Positions 1 to 7,651 of a DNA stretch of 64,000 nt are shown here, in pieces. The notes beneath the pieces were generated by a model. That model ran no database searches. It was given only the letters and a program-made list of their open reading frames with translations, and was not told the DNA's origin. Source of the stretch: Streptomyces violaceoruber (GTDB lineage Bacteria > Actinomycetota > Actinomycetes > Streptomycetales > Streptomycetaceae). A program made the position numbers and the translations under genes. Position 1 is the stretch's first letter, and every line of letters starts with the position of its first letter. The stretch is taken from positions 75,059 to 139,058 of the forward strand of contig JODI01000012.1 of assembly GCA_000720805.1 (NCBI GenBank), in the 5' to 3' direction.

Positions 1-510
1 CGCCGCACGGCCCTGGGGCTGCTGGTCGAGGCGGTCGGCGGCAACGCCGAGGCCAGCCGTCTGGTCGGCATCAGGTCCCGGCGCATCAAGATCATGGTCT
101 ACATGTTCTGCGCGCTGTGCGCGGGCATCGCCGGCCTGATGATCAGCTCCAACACCTCGGCCGCCGACGGCAACAACGCCGGCCTGTGGATCGAACTCGA
201 CGCGATCCTCGCCGTGGTGATCGGCGGCACCTCACTGCTGGGCGGCCGGTTCTCCGTCGGCGGCACGGTGGTCGGCGCCCTCGTCATCCAGACCCTGACC
301 ACCACGATCTACACGATCGGCGTGCCCACCCAGACCAACCTGGTCTTCAAGGCGGCCGTCGTGATCGCCGTCTGCCTGATGCAGTCCCCGAAGTTCCGCG
401 CCAAGGTCTTCGGTGCCAGGTTCGGCGCGAAGGGAAGCGCCACGCCGGCCGCGGCCCCGGCGGACCCCGCCGCGGCGACCGAGGCCGCTCCCAAGATGGA
501 GGTGTCGTGA
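1..510 (+). CDS. Sugar ABC transporter permease, YtfT-like (5' end missing)
   Basis: The frame is open from the first base, so this is the C-terminal ~169 residues of an inner-membrane permease. It shows the branched-chain/ribose-type permease (BPD_transp_2) signature: a GNAEASRLVGI-like loop, a hydrophobic segment, then ELDAILAVVIGGTSLLGGRFSVGG. It would form the channel of a pentose or furanose importer with the next gene, with which it overlaps by ATGA. In E. coli the equivalent order is ytfQ-ytfR-ytfT-yjfF, so binding protein and ATPase are expected just left of the window. The C-terminus is an Ala/Pro-rich tail. Family is certain; the substrate is inferred. Confidence 0.9.
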   Translation, partial: RRTALGLLVEAVGGNAEASRLVGIRSRRIKIMVYMFCALCAGIAGLMISSNTSAADGNNAGLWIELDAILAVVIGGTSLLGGRFSVGGTVVGALVIQTLTTTIYTIGVPTQTNLVFKAAVVIAVCLMQSPKFRAKVFGARFGAKGSATPAAAPADPAAATEAAPKMEVS

Positions 511-1532
511 TGAGCGCGACCACCCAGAGCCCCACGGCCTCCGACAGCCGTACCCCGTCCAAGGCCGCGCGGCTGCTCGGCGACCGGCGCCTGCCCGTCG
601 CGGTGACGGCCCTGCTCTTCCTGCTGATGTACCTCGGGGGCCTGACGCGCTACCAGTTCTACGGGTTCGCCGAACCGCAGGTGTTCCTGAACCTGTTCAT
701 CGACAACGGCTATCTGCTGGTCGCCGCGGTCGGTGTCACCTTCGTCATCCTGTCCGGCGGCATCGACCTGTCCGTCGGCTCGATGATCGGCTTCACGACG
801 ATGTTCACGGCGTGGCTGGTGGAGCGCCAGGGACTGCCGCTCCTGGTCGTGGTCCCCATGGCGCTGGCGGTGGGAGCCCTCGGCGGTTTCCTGATGGGCT
901 ATGTGATCCACAACTTCGAGATCCAGCCCTTCATCGTGACCCTCGCCGGTCTGTTCCTCTTCCGCGGTCTGTGCCTGGTCATCAGCAAGGAGTCGATCTC
1001 CATCAGCGACTCCTCGGTGAGCAGCATGGCCACGGCGCAGGTGTCGTTGGGGATGGGGTTCCTGTCGATCGGCGCGATCGTCTCGCTGGTCGTCCTCGCC
1101 GTCGCGTTCTACGTCCTGCACTACACCCGCTTCGGGCGCCGGGTGTACGCCATCGGCGGCAACGAGCAGTCGGCCATGCTGATGGGTCTCCCGCAGGGCG
1201 GCACGAAGATCGCCGTGTACACCGTGAGCGGGTTCTGCTCGGCGCTGGCCGGACTGCTCTTCACCCTGTACATCCAGTCCGGTGACCCGCTGCACGCCAC
1301 CGGTATGGAACTCGACGCGATCGCCGCGGTCGTCATCGGCGGCACGCTGCTCACGGGCGGCTCCGGCTATGTCCTGGGCACCCTGTTCGGTGTCCTCGTC
1401 CTGGGCCTGATCAAGAGCATCATCCAGTTCGAGGGCACGCTCAGCTCCTGGTGGACGAAGATCGCCACCGGTGTGCTGCTGTGCGCGTTCATCCTGGTCC
1501 AGCGCTTCATGACGACCCGCCAGAAAACCTGA
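510..1532 (+). CDS. Sugar ABC transporter permease, YjfF-like
   Basis: 340-residue membrane protein of the BPD_transp_2 family, the partner permease of the preceding gene. About nine hydrophobic segments are visible, and the family signature GIDLSVGSMIG (near residue 90) and ELDAIAAVVIGGTLLTGG (near residue 270) are intact. The ATG at 510 overlaps the upstream stop (ATGA) and has GGAGG at 498-502, so the two are translationally coupled; an in-frame GTG at 507 is possible. Length and order match yjfF of the galactofuranose importer, but xylose or ribose transport is equally compatible. A strong terminator follows at 1548. Confidence 0.92.
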   Translation: MSATTQSPTASDSRTPSKAARLLGDRRLPVAVTALLFLLMYLGGLTRYQFYGFAEPQVFLNLFIDNGYLLVAAVGVTFVILSGGIDLSVGSMIGFTTMFTAWLVERQGLPLLVVVPMALAVGALGGFLMGYVIHNFEIQPFIVTLAGLFLFRGLCLVISKESISISDSSVSSMATAQVSLGMGFLSIGAIVSLVVLAVAFYVLHYTRFGRRVYAIGGNEQSAMLMGLPQGGTKIAVYTVSGFCSALAGLLFTLYIQSGDPLHATGMELDAIAAVVIGGTLLTGGSGYVLGTLFGVLVLGLIKSIIQFEGTLSSWWTKIATGVLLCAFILVQRFMTTRQKT

Positions 1533-1547
1533 GCCGGAACCGGCGTT

Positions 1548-1610
1548 CCCGGCCCGCGGCCCCTGTCACCGCCCACGCTCCGCGTGGGCGGCCGGCGGCC
1601 GCGGGCCGGG
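1548..1610 (+). terminator. Terminator of the sugar permease operon
   Basis: A 14-bp GC-rich inverted repeat (1548-1561 with 1597-1610) encloses a second perfect hairpin GCCCACGC/GCGTGGGC (1571-1578/1582-1589). It is followed by CGTCGTCGTTTT, a short T-run. Position right after the permease stop supports intrinsic termination. Confidence 0.75.
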
Positions 1611-1730
1611 CGTCGTCGTTTTCCACGGCGACCGTCTCGTCGGGGTGACCCTGTTGGGCAAGGCGGGTCATCTCTGCGAACCTCAGTACGAGTTCGCGGC
1701 GGAAGCCACAGCGGAAGGAGGGGGAGGAGC

Positions 1731-1928
1731 GTGATCGTGCTCGTCCTGTCGGTGATCCTGGTACTCGTCCTCGGCGGCTGCGCCTGCGTCTGGTGGGCGG
1801 CGCGCGGCGGCCCGCGCTGGGCGCGCGCCGTGGCCGTCGTGACCCTGGCGGCGGCCGAACTGGTGAGCGCCGCGTCCCGTACGGGACGGAAGTCGGGCTC
1901 GGGCTCCGGCTCGGACTCGGACGACTGA
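1731..1928 (+). CDS. Small membrane protein, unknown function
   Basis: 65 residues from a GTG start with GGGGAGGAG immediately upstream; the frame is open further upstream but that part lacks a good ribosome binding site. Residues 1-20 are a strong hydrophobic segment ending in GGC, then a Trp-rich turn and a second hydrophobic stretch (about 33-46). The tail is a Ser/Gly/Asp repeat (GSGSGSDSDD). The Cys could be read as a lipobox, but there are no positive charges before the hydrophobic core, so a two-TM or signal-anchor protein is likelier. No family recognised. It stands alone between a terminator and the convergent MarR gene. Confidence 0.55.
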   Translation: MIVLVLSVILVLVLGGCACVWWAARGGPRWARAVAVVTLAAAELVSAASRTGRKSGSGSGSDSDD

Positions 1929-1994
1929 GAGCCGGCCGCCCCCCACCCGGTCGTCCGGCCACCGGCGCGAGCCGCGCCGTCCGCCCCCCGCGCC

Positions 1995-2459
1995 TTACGC
2001 CGCCAGCATCCGCCGCAGCAACCTCCGCAGCGCCAGCCGCTCCTCTTCCCCCAGCCCCGCCAGCGGCTCCCGTGCGAACCGCAGCGACTCGCGCAGCCCC
2101 TTGGCGATCCGCCGGCCCTCGTCCGTCGCCGCCGCCAGCTTCACGCGCCGGTCGGCCGGGTCGGGGCGCCGCTCGGCCAGGCCGCGGGACTCCAGCCGGT
2201 CGACGATGCCGGTCACGTTGGACGGCTCGCACTTCAGCTTCTGCGCCAGCTTGCGCATGGGAAGCGGCTCCCGCGCGAGCAGGCTCAGCAGCCGGGCCTG
2301 CGCGCCCGTGAGGGCGTGGCCGGCGGCGGCTTCCTCGTAGTCCTCGTAGAAACGGGCCACGACTTCGCCGATCAGCTCGACGACCTCCATGGTCAGAGCG
2401 TCCGGCGGCGAGGTCGCAGGGGTCGGCGAGGTCGCAGGGGTCGGATGTGAGGCGGCCAT
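1995..2459 (-). CDS. MarR-family transcriptional regulator
   Basis: 154 residues with a winged-helix core: the recognition segment reads LAQKLKCEPSNVTGIVDRLESRGL and the wing is ERRPDPADRRVKLAA, the classic DxR wing of MarR. It lacks a ligand-defining motif. The N-terminus has a short tandem PTPATSPTPATS repeat encoded by an 18-bp duplication. A TACCCT box lies 6 nt upstream of the ATG (2466-2471), suggesting a leaderless transcript. It is divergent from the CurA-like reductase gene, and a perfect inverted repeat between them is the likely operator. Role inferred: repressor of the reductase and of itself, responding to an electrophile or phenolic signal. Confidence 0.9.
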   Translation of the reverse strand: MAASHPTPATSPTPATSPPDALTMEVVELIGEVVARFYEDYEEAAAGHALTGAQARLLSLLAREPLPMRKLAQKLKCEPSNVTGIVDRLESRGLAERRPDPADRRVKLAAATDEGRRIAKGLRESLRFAREPLAGLGEEERLALRRLLRRMLAA

Positions 2460-2480
2460 GATCTCAGGGTACCCGCTTAC

Positions 2481-2530
2481 TTGACAGCCTGAAATATCCA
2501 GGAGCATGGTTGTTTCAGGTAATGAAACAA
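2481..2530 (+). promoter_or_regulatory. Reductase promoter with MarR operator
   Basis: TTGACA (2481-2486) and CATGGT (2505-2510), 18 bp apart, form a candidate promoter. It runs into a perfect inverted repeat TTGTTTCA-N5-TGAAACAA (2510-2530), so a bound repressor would cover the start point. MarR dimers commonly bind palindromes of this size. Confidence 0.7.
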
Positions 2531-2556
2531 TTCTCCGCGTGCGAAAGGCAACCCCC

Positions 2557-3576
2557 ATGACCGACTCCGCCCTCCCCACCACCAGCCGCGAATGGCGTCT
2601 GCTCAGCCGCCCCGTCGGCTGGCCGAAGTCCGAGGACTTCGAGCTGGCCGAGGCGGAGATCAGGCAGCCGGGCCCCGGCCAGGTCCTGGTGCGCAACGAG
2701 TACCTCTCCGTCGACCCGTACATGCGCGGCCGGATGAGCGCCGCCAAGTCGTACACGGCCCCCTTCGAGCTGGGCAAGGCCATGCAGGGCGGCGCGGTCG
2801 GCGAGGTCGTCGCCTCCGAGGCCGAGAACATCGCCGTCGGCGACCATGTGCTGCACTTCGGCGGCTGGCGCGAGTACGCGACCTTCGACGCCAAGCAGGC
2901 CGTCAAGGTCGATCCCGACGCCGCGCCCCTGTCCACGTACCTCGGCGTCCTCGGCATGACCGGCCTCACCGCGTACGCCGGCCTCCTGCGCACCGCCTCC
3001 TTCAAGGAGGGCGACGCCGTGTTCGTCTCCGGCGCGGCCGGTGCCGTCGGCAGCCAGGTCGGCCAGATCGCCAAGCTCAAGGGCTCCTCCCGGGTCATCG
3101 GCTCGGCCGGCTCCGACGACAAGGTCAAGCTTCTCGTCGAGGAGTACGGCTTCGACGCGGCCTTCAACTACAAGAGCGGCCCGGTGAGCGAGCAACTGCG
3201 CGACGCCGCGCCGGACGGGATCGACGTCTACTTCGACAACGTCGGCGGCGACCACCTGGAGGCCGCCATCGGGTCCCTCAACCAGGGCGGGCGGATCGCG
3301 GTCTGCGGCATGATCTCCGTCTACAACAACACCGAGCCCGCGCCGGGCCCGAAGAACCTGGCCCGTCTCATCCAGACCCGCGGCCGCATCGAGGGCTTCC
3401 TGGTCGGCGACCACTACGACCTCCAGCCCCAGTTCGTCCAGGAGATCGGCCCCTTGGTCGCCTCGGGCGAGCTGAAGTACCGCGAGACGGTCGTCGAGGG
3501 CATCGAGAACAACCTGGAGGCCTTCCTCGGCGTCCTGCGCGGTGACAACACGGGGAAGATGATCGTCAAGCTCTGA
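2557..3576 (+). CDS. NADP-dependent oxidoreductase, CurA/LTB4 dehydrogenase-like
   Basis: 339 residues of the zinc-independent medium-chain dehydrogenase/reductase superfamily. The start at MTDSALPTTSREWRL fits the family and follows a weak GAAAGG. Substrate domain motif SVDPYMRGRM is at about 45-54, and the Rossmann nucleotide-binding segment VFVSGAAGAVGSQVGQIAK at about 151-169, followed by GGDHLEAAIGSLNQGGRIAVCGMIS. Such enzymes reduce alkenal or enone double bonds with NADPH (curcumin reductase CurA, prostaglandin reductase). The divergent MarR regulator and operator suggest induction by reactive carbonyls or phenolics. The stop codon starts a tandem repeat array. Confidence 0.92.
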   Translation: MTDSALPTTSREWRLLSRPVGWPKSEDFELAEAEIRQPGPGQVLVRNEYLSVDPYMRGRMSAAKSYTAPFELGKAMQGGAVGEVVASEAENIAVGDHVLHFGGWREYATFDAKQAVKVDPDAAPLSTYLGVLGMTGLTAYAGLLRTASFKEGDAVFVSGAAGAVGSQVGQIAKLKGSSRVIGSAGSDDKVKLLVEEYGFDAAFNYKSGPVSEQLRDAAPDGIDVYFDNVGGDHLEAAIGSLNQGGRIAVCGMISVYNNTEPAPGPKNLARLIQTRGRIEGFLVGDHYDLQPQFVQEIGPLVASGELKYRETVVEGIENNLEAFLGVLRGDNTGKMIVKL

Positions 3577-3675
3577 AGTCCGGGACCCGGGGCCGAAGTC
3601 CGCGGACCGGGCTGATAGTCCGGGCCCCGGGGCCGAAAGTCCGCGGCCCGGGCTGAAAGTCCGCGACCCGGGGCA
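3574..3675. repeat. Tandem repeat beginning at the reductase stop codon
   Basis: Two and a half units of about 39-41 bp, each starting TGA (3574, 3613, 3654) and built from AGTCCG, CCGGG and GGGCC blocks. The first TGA is the stop codon of the preceding gene. Confidence 0.85.
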
Positions 3676-3718
3676 ACAAGGCCGTGACGCCGACCTGGCC
3701 CCCCTCGTTACCCACGAC

Positions 3719-3753
3719 GGAGGCCGCACCCCTGGACGTGGGGTGTGGCCTCC
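3719..3753. terminator. Bidirectional terminator between convergent genes
   Basis: A 14-bp stem (3719-3732 with 3740-3753, one G-U pair) around a 7-nt loop, followed by CCATTTTCC. It sits between the convergent reductase and serine hydrolase genes and can serve both. Confidence 0.8.
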
Positions 3754-3783
3754 GCCATTTTCCGCCTCGGCCCATGCTCTGCC

Positions 3784-4938
3784 TCAGCCCGAAGCGAGCG
3801 CAGCGCTGTGCACCGCCTTCACCAACCGCTCGTTCTCCGGTGCCGCCCCGCCGGGGAAGGCCATCCGGCGGCGGGTGTAGCCGTAGGCCAGGCCGCTGCG
3901 GGGGTCGGCGAAGGCCTGGGAGCCGCCCGCGCCGCTGTGGCCGAAGGCGCCGGCGCCCAGGAACGGGTACCAGGTGTCCGCCGTCGCCTGGAAGCCGAGG
4001 CCGTACGACTTGTGGGCCCGGGCCACCAGGTCGTACCCGACCGAGTGGATCTGGCCGACCTCGGCGATGGTGTCCGGCTTCAGCAGGGGCCCCTGACCGT
4101 TCACGTCGCTGATCGCCGCCGCGTACATCCCGGCGAGCCCGCGTGCGGCGGCGACCCCGCCCGCCGACGCCGGTCCCTTGGCGCGTACGGCGCGGGAGTT
4201 GGCGTAACCCTCCATGCTCCCGGGTTCGGCCACATGGGTGTTGAAGGCGATGGACGCCAGCGTGTGCGGTCCCCTCGGCATCGCGTCGAGGACGACCTGC
4301 TGCGCCGCCGTCGGAGCCATCGGCTGCACGGAGCGGTAGCGGGGCTCCAGCGCCTCGGGCAGCCCGAGGAAGAAGTCCAGCCCGTGCGGGGCGCGGACCC
4401 GCTCCTCGTACACCTCCTGGAGCGTGCGGCCGGTGGCCCGCCGGACGACCTCGCCGGTGAGCGCGCCGATGACGAGGGCGTGGTAGCCGAAGGCCGTGCC
4501 CGGGCGCCAGAACGGCCGCTGGTCCGCGAGGCGTTCGGCCATCGCCCGGTCGTCGGCCAGTTCCTGCTCCGAGAACCCGGCGTCGAGGCCGATCACGCCC
4601 GCCCGGTGCGCGAGCAGATCGCGCAGGGTCAGGGAGCCCTTGCCCTCCGCCGCGAACTCCGGCCAGTAGTAGGTGACCTTGCGCTCCAGTTCCAGCGTGC
4701 CGTCCTGGACCAGGAGCGCGGTCACCAGATGGGCCGCTCCCTTGGTCGACGAGTACACCCCGTAGAGGGAATCGCCGTCGACACCGTCACCGGCCCACAG
4801 GTCGACGACTTTGCGGCCGTGTACGTACGCGCACACCTGGCCCTCGTAATCCGGGAGCTCCCCCCCGACGAACGCCGCGAACTCCTCACGTACCGGCTCG
4901 AAGCCGTCCGCGACGGTGCCGTGGATCTCCTGCGTCAT
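3784..4938 (-). CDS. Serine hydrolase, beta-lactamase/EstB type
   Basis: 384-residue cytoplasmic member of the beta-lactamase-like family (Pfam Beta-lactamase, class C fold). The nucleophile motif SxxK is SSTK near residue 68, and the tyrosine-motif equivalent is YHA near residue 168; LLAHRAG and GHSGAGGSQAFADP are also typical. There is no signal peptide, so it is more likely an esterase (EstB/LpqK-like) than a periplasmic penicillin-recognising enzyme. Its ATG overlaps the stop codon of the upstream short ORF (ATGA), implying translational coupling, with GGTGAGGAG as ribosome binding site. Substrate unknown. Confidence 0.9.
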   Translation of the reverse strand: MTQEIHGTVADGFEPVREEFAAFVGGELPDYEGQVCAYVHGRKVVDLWAGDGVDGDSLYGVYSSTKGAAHLVTALLVQDGTLELERKVTYYWPEFAAEGKGSLTLRDLLAHRAGVIGLDAGFSEQELADDRAMAERLADQRPFWRPGTAFGYHALVIGALTGEVVRRATGRTLQEVYEERVRAPHGLDFFLGLPEALEPRYRSVQPMAPTAAQQVVLDAMPRGPHTLASIAFNTHVAEPGSMEGYANSRAVRAKGPASAGGVAAARGLAGMYAAAISDVNGQGPLLKPDTIAEVGQIHSVGYDLVARAHKSYGLGFQATADTWYPFLGAGAFGHSGAGGSQAFADPRSGLAYGYTRRRMAFPGGAAPENERLVKAVHSAALASG

Positions 4939-5279
4939 CCGTTCTCCTCACCTGAACCGCTGCTCGCGTGTCCCACAGTGAACAACGCGCGTACGACCTG
5001 TGCGGACTCCCCCTCGGGATGGTCCCGGAAGAGGGGCTCGGTGCCGAACAGGACGGCCGCGGGGCCGCTGACCACCGAGGCCTGTCCGGCCGCGTCCGCC
5101 GGACCGCCGGAGCCGCCCTCCAGTTCTCGCCGGTCCCCACGAACGAGCGGATTCCCGGTCGCGTACGACCGCTCCACCCGGATGCCCGGTCCGCGGTCGG
5201 TGAACCACGCGGGCGCGTACCCGGGCGCCGGTGACGGCCGGTCCGGCACCCCGGCCGTCACCGGACCCGCGTTCACCAT
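4935..5279 (-). pseudogene. Remnant resembling the C-terminus of an M14-like metallopeptidase
   Basis: A 114-residue frame from ATG at 5279 with an AAGGGAG upstream; codon use is normal. The text (AWFTDRGPGIRVERSY, then AAVLFGTEPLFRDHPEG near the end) resembles, from memory, the C-terminal part of actinobacterial zinc-carboxypeptidase-like proteins, but no zinc ligands (HxxE...H) are present and no upstream catalytic part exists in any frame. It ends in an ATGA overlap with the serine hydrolase. It may be a decayed gene kept as a leader cistron, or a genuine small protein. The 286 bases upstream (5280-5565) hold nothing I recognise. Confidence 0.45.
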
Positions 5280-5565
5280 GCGGATCACTCCCTTGGCGTC
5301 CCCGTTGCCCTCGTTCGTCCCGGCGGGGGACACGCGGGCGGCGAGGGCGGTGGCGAGCGGAACGGGTCTCGGTCTCGCAGGAACGTTTCTCGTGGTGCGC
5401 ACGCGTACCTCCTCAGGGGCTTCCGGAGATCGGTACGGCGAGGTGCACCCGTTCGACTCAACCGCCACGGAGAGTCGGTGTCGCGGATGCCCCGGACGGC
5501 GCATCCCGGGCGGCCCGGACCGGCGCGCTGAGGGCACCGGCGTGCGTGCGACGCGAGGAGGGTCC

Positions 5566-5895
5566 ATGGGAACGATCCCCTGGCTCCCCCGCAGGGACGC
5601 CATGCGGCGCATGGCACGCAACACCACTGACATCACCGGCCAACTCCTCGACACGGTCGGGGAGATCACCAGGATCGCCCTCAACACCTTCGACCCGCGG
5701 AACGGTTCGGGCGGCGAGGTGCTGCGCGCGCTGTGCGAGACGACCGCGGAGTCGGCCGCGGCGAGCGCGTCCCCGCAGGCCCAGGAGGCGTTCTGCCGGA
5801 TCGTCGACACGCTGATGCGGCTCGGCGCGAGCGGCGCGCCGCCGGCGGTCCAGCCGGTGAGCCGGCCCAGGCCCCGCCGGCCGCCCCGTGGGTGA
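5566..5895 (+). CDS. Hypothetical protein
   Basis: 109 residues starting at an ATG preceded by GAGGAGGG. Basic N-terminus (WLPRRDAMRRMAR), a predominantly helical middle with regularly spaced hydrophobics (ITGQLLDTVGEITRIAL), and a Pro/Arg-rich tail. No signal peptide, membrane segment or known family. The codon bias and the strong terminator just downstream support a real, monocistronic gene. It is transcribed away from the serine hydrolase gene. Confidence 0.6.
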   Translation: MGTIPWLPRRDAMRRMARNTTDITGQLLDTVGEITRIALNTFDPRNGSGGEVLRALCETTAESAAASASPQAQEAFCRIVDTLMRLGASGAPPAVQPVSRPRPRRPPRG

Positions 5896-5933
5896 GGTGG
5901 CACAGCGGCAAGGCTGGTTGTCGCTCGTCCGAA

Positions 5934-5972
5934 GGGGGGACCTCCGGACATCCGGAGGTGCCCCCTCTTTTT
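5934..5972 (+). terminator. Strong intrinsic terminator
   Basis: Stem of 15 nt on each side (5934-5948 with 5951-5965, one mismatch) followed by TCTTTTT (5966-5972). This is the most canonical Rho-independent terminator in the window and ends the small gene at 5566. Confidence 0.9.
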
Positions 5973-6045
5973 GTCGCGGCGCCCGGTCTTCATCGCTACG
6001 CCTGGTCCGGTGTTCGCCTCTCTGTAACCGATCCTGTTCACACCG

Positions 6046-6117
6046 TTGACACCCCCCATGCCGGCCTCTACTCTCGCGCCGCCATGTAGAACGTGTGACG
6101 AAATATCGAACATGTGA
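6046..6117 (+). promoter_or_regulatory. Promoter and direct repeats upstream of the sugar-binding protein
   Basis: TTGACA (6046-6051) and TACTCT (6069-6074) are separated by exactly 17 bp, an excellent housekeeping promoter. Just downstream lie two copies of GAACRTGTGA (6089-6098 and 6108-6117) spaced 19 bp apart, about two helical turns. They are placed like repressor sites covering the start of transcription. Confidence 0.75.
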
Positions 6118-6160
6118 AGGTGACTGCCCTGTGCACGCCCGGAACGGCGGGAGCCCGAGG

Positions 6161-6206
6161 CCTGTACGGAGGGACCACCGACCCCCTGACGTTCTGCCCG
6201 TACAGG
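6161..6206 (+). promoter_or_regulatory. Leader hairpin in the 5' UTR of the sugar-binding protein gene
   Basis: Perfect 9-bp inverted repeat CCTGTACGG/CCGTACAGG (6161-6169, 6198-6206) with a 28-nt loop. It lies in the roughly 220-nt untranslated leader. The rest of the leader (5973-6304) holds the promoter and direct repeats and no gene. Confidence 0.5.
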
Positions 6207-6304
6207 GCATTCGGGGATCCACTCGCACGGCACCCGTCCGGGTGCGGGCGCGTCTGATGCGCCGACATGCTCTCAACGACGAGAAGACCAAGGACCCATT
6301 CACG

Positions 6305-7399
6305 ATGCTCAACCGAAGAGCTGCCCTCGCCGCCCTCGCCGGAACCGCCTCCCTCGCCCTCACCGCGTCCGCCTGCGGCGAGGAGAGTGAGGGCAGCACC
6401 CGCAGCCGCTCCGAGGGCGGTACCGTCGGCATCGCCATGCCGACCCGGTCCTCCGAGCGCTGGCTCACCGACGGCAAGAGCGTCGTCGAGAGTCTGAAGA
6501 GCAAGGGGTACAAGACGAAGCTGGTCTACGGAGACGACGACCCGAAAGCCCAGTTGTCACAGATCGATACCCTGGTCCGGCAGGGCGTCGACGCGCTGAT
6601 CATCGCGGCCATCGACGCCAAGTCGCTGAACGGCGTGCTGCAGCGGGCCGCCGACGCGGACATCCTGGTGATCTCCTATGACCGGCTCATCCTCGGCACC
6701 GGGAACGTCGACTACTACGTTTCCTTCGACAACGAGATGGTCGGCCGGCAGGAGGCCGGACACATCATCGAGAAGCTCGGCCTGGGGAAGGGCAAGGGCC
6801 CGTTCAACATCGAGCTCTTCGCCGGTTCCCCCGACGACAACAACACCAAGTACTTCTTCGGCGGCTCGATGGACCTCCTGCAACCGTATCTGGACAGCAA
6901 GCAGTTGGTCGTCCCGTCCGGTCAGACCCGGCTGGACCAGCTCACCACCCCGCGCTGGGACGGGCCCACCGCGCAGAAGCGCATGAGCGGCCTGCTCGCG
7001 CGGTGGTACGTCGGCAGGAAGGTCGACGCGGTCCTTTCGCCGTACGACGGCATCTCCCGGGGTGTCCTGTCCGCGCTGGAGTCGCAGGGCTACGGCTCCG
7101 CCGGCAAGCCCTTCCCGGTTGTCACCGGCCAGGACGCCGAGCTGCCCTCGGTGAAGTCGATCATCGCGGGCCGGCAGTCGCAGACCGTCTTCAAGGACGT
7201 CCGCGAGCTCGCCGACGCGGCCGCGTGGATGGTCGACGACATCCTCAAGGACCGCGTGACGCGGATCAACGACCGATACAACTACAACAACGGCGTCAAG
7301 GCCGTGCCCGCCTACCTGCTCGAGCCGCAGAGCATCGACAAGACCAACTACGACGTCCTGGTCAAGGACGGCTACTACACCGCCAAGGAGCTGAAGTAG
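6305..7399 (+). CDS. Sugar-binding lipoprotein of an ABC importer (ChvE/XylF-like)
   Basis: 364 residues. The signal peptide MLNRRAALAA...LTASAC has a lipobox with Cys24, so the protein is exported and lipid-anchored. The mature part is a type I periplasmic-binding fold (Peripla_BP_4): VGIAMPTRSSERW, GVDALIIAAIDAKSL, SYDRLILGT, ELFAGSPDDNN and VVTGQDAE are typical of ChvE/multiple-sugar and xylose binders. No ATPase or permease is adjacent, so it is an orphan binding protein or works with a distant transporter; the YtfT/YjfF pair 5 kb upstream is a possible partner. It has its own promoter with direct repeats. The 252 bases after it show nothing definite. Confidence 0.92.
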   Translation: MLNRRAALAALAGTASLALTASACGEESEGSTRSRSEGGTVGIAMPTRSSERWLTDGKSVVESLKSKGYKTKLVYGDDDPKAQLSQIDTLVRQGVDALIIAAIDAKSLNGVLQRAADADILVISYDRLILGTGNVDYYVSFDNEMVGRQEAGHIIEKLGLGKGKGPFNIELFAGSPDDNNTKYFFGGSMDLLQPYLDSKQLVVPSGQTRLDQLTTPRWDGPTAQKRMSGLLARWYVGRKVDAVLSPYDGISRGVLSALESQGYGSAGKPFPVVTGQDAELPSVKSIIAGRQSQTVFKDVRELADAAAWMVDDILKDRVTRINDRYNYNNGVKAVPAYLLEPQSIDKTNYDVLVKDGYYTAKELK

Positions 7400-7651
7400 C
7401 GACGGGAACCGGGGCCGAGTCCGCCCCCGGGCCCGGTGGCGGGGTCGGCTCAGCGCCCGGGCGTGAACGCCCGCACCCGTACGCCGGTGTCGCGGACGCA
7501 CAGTTCCTTCTTCTTCCCCGCCGCCCGTGCGCGGGACGTGGCCGCGCCCGTGACGGTTGTCGGACGGGGCCCACGGGCTCCTGATCCGGGCGGCGCGATC
7601 GAGCTGTGACCGGTGCCGGTTGGTCCTGGAGGGAGTCGATAGAGTCTTCCC

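Noticed and set aside
3745..5895. 716-codon plus-strand open frame
   Set aside because: It is mostly antisense to the serine hydrolase; only its last 109 codons (from 5566) have gene-like codon use and a ribosome binding site.
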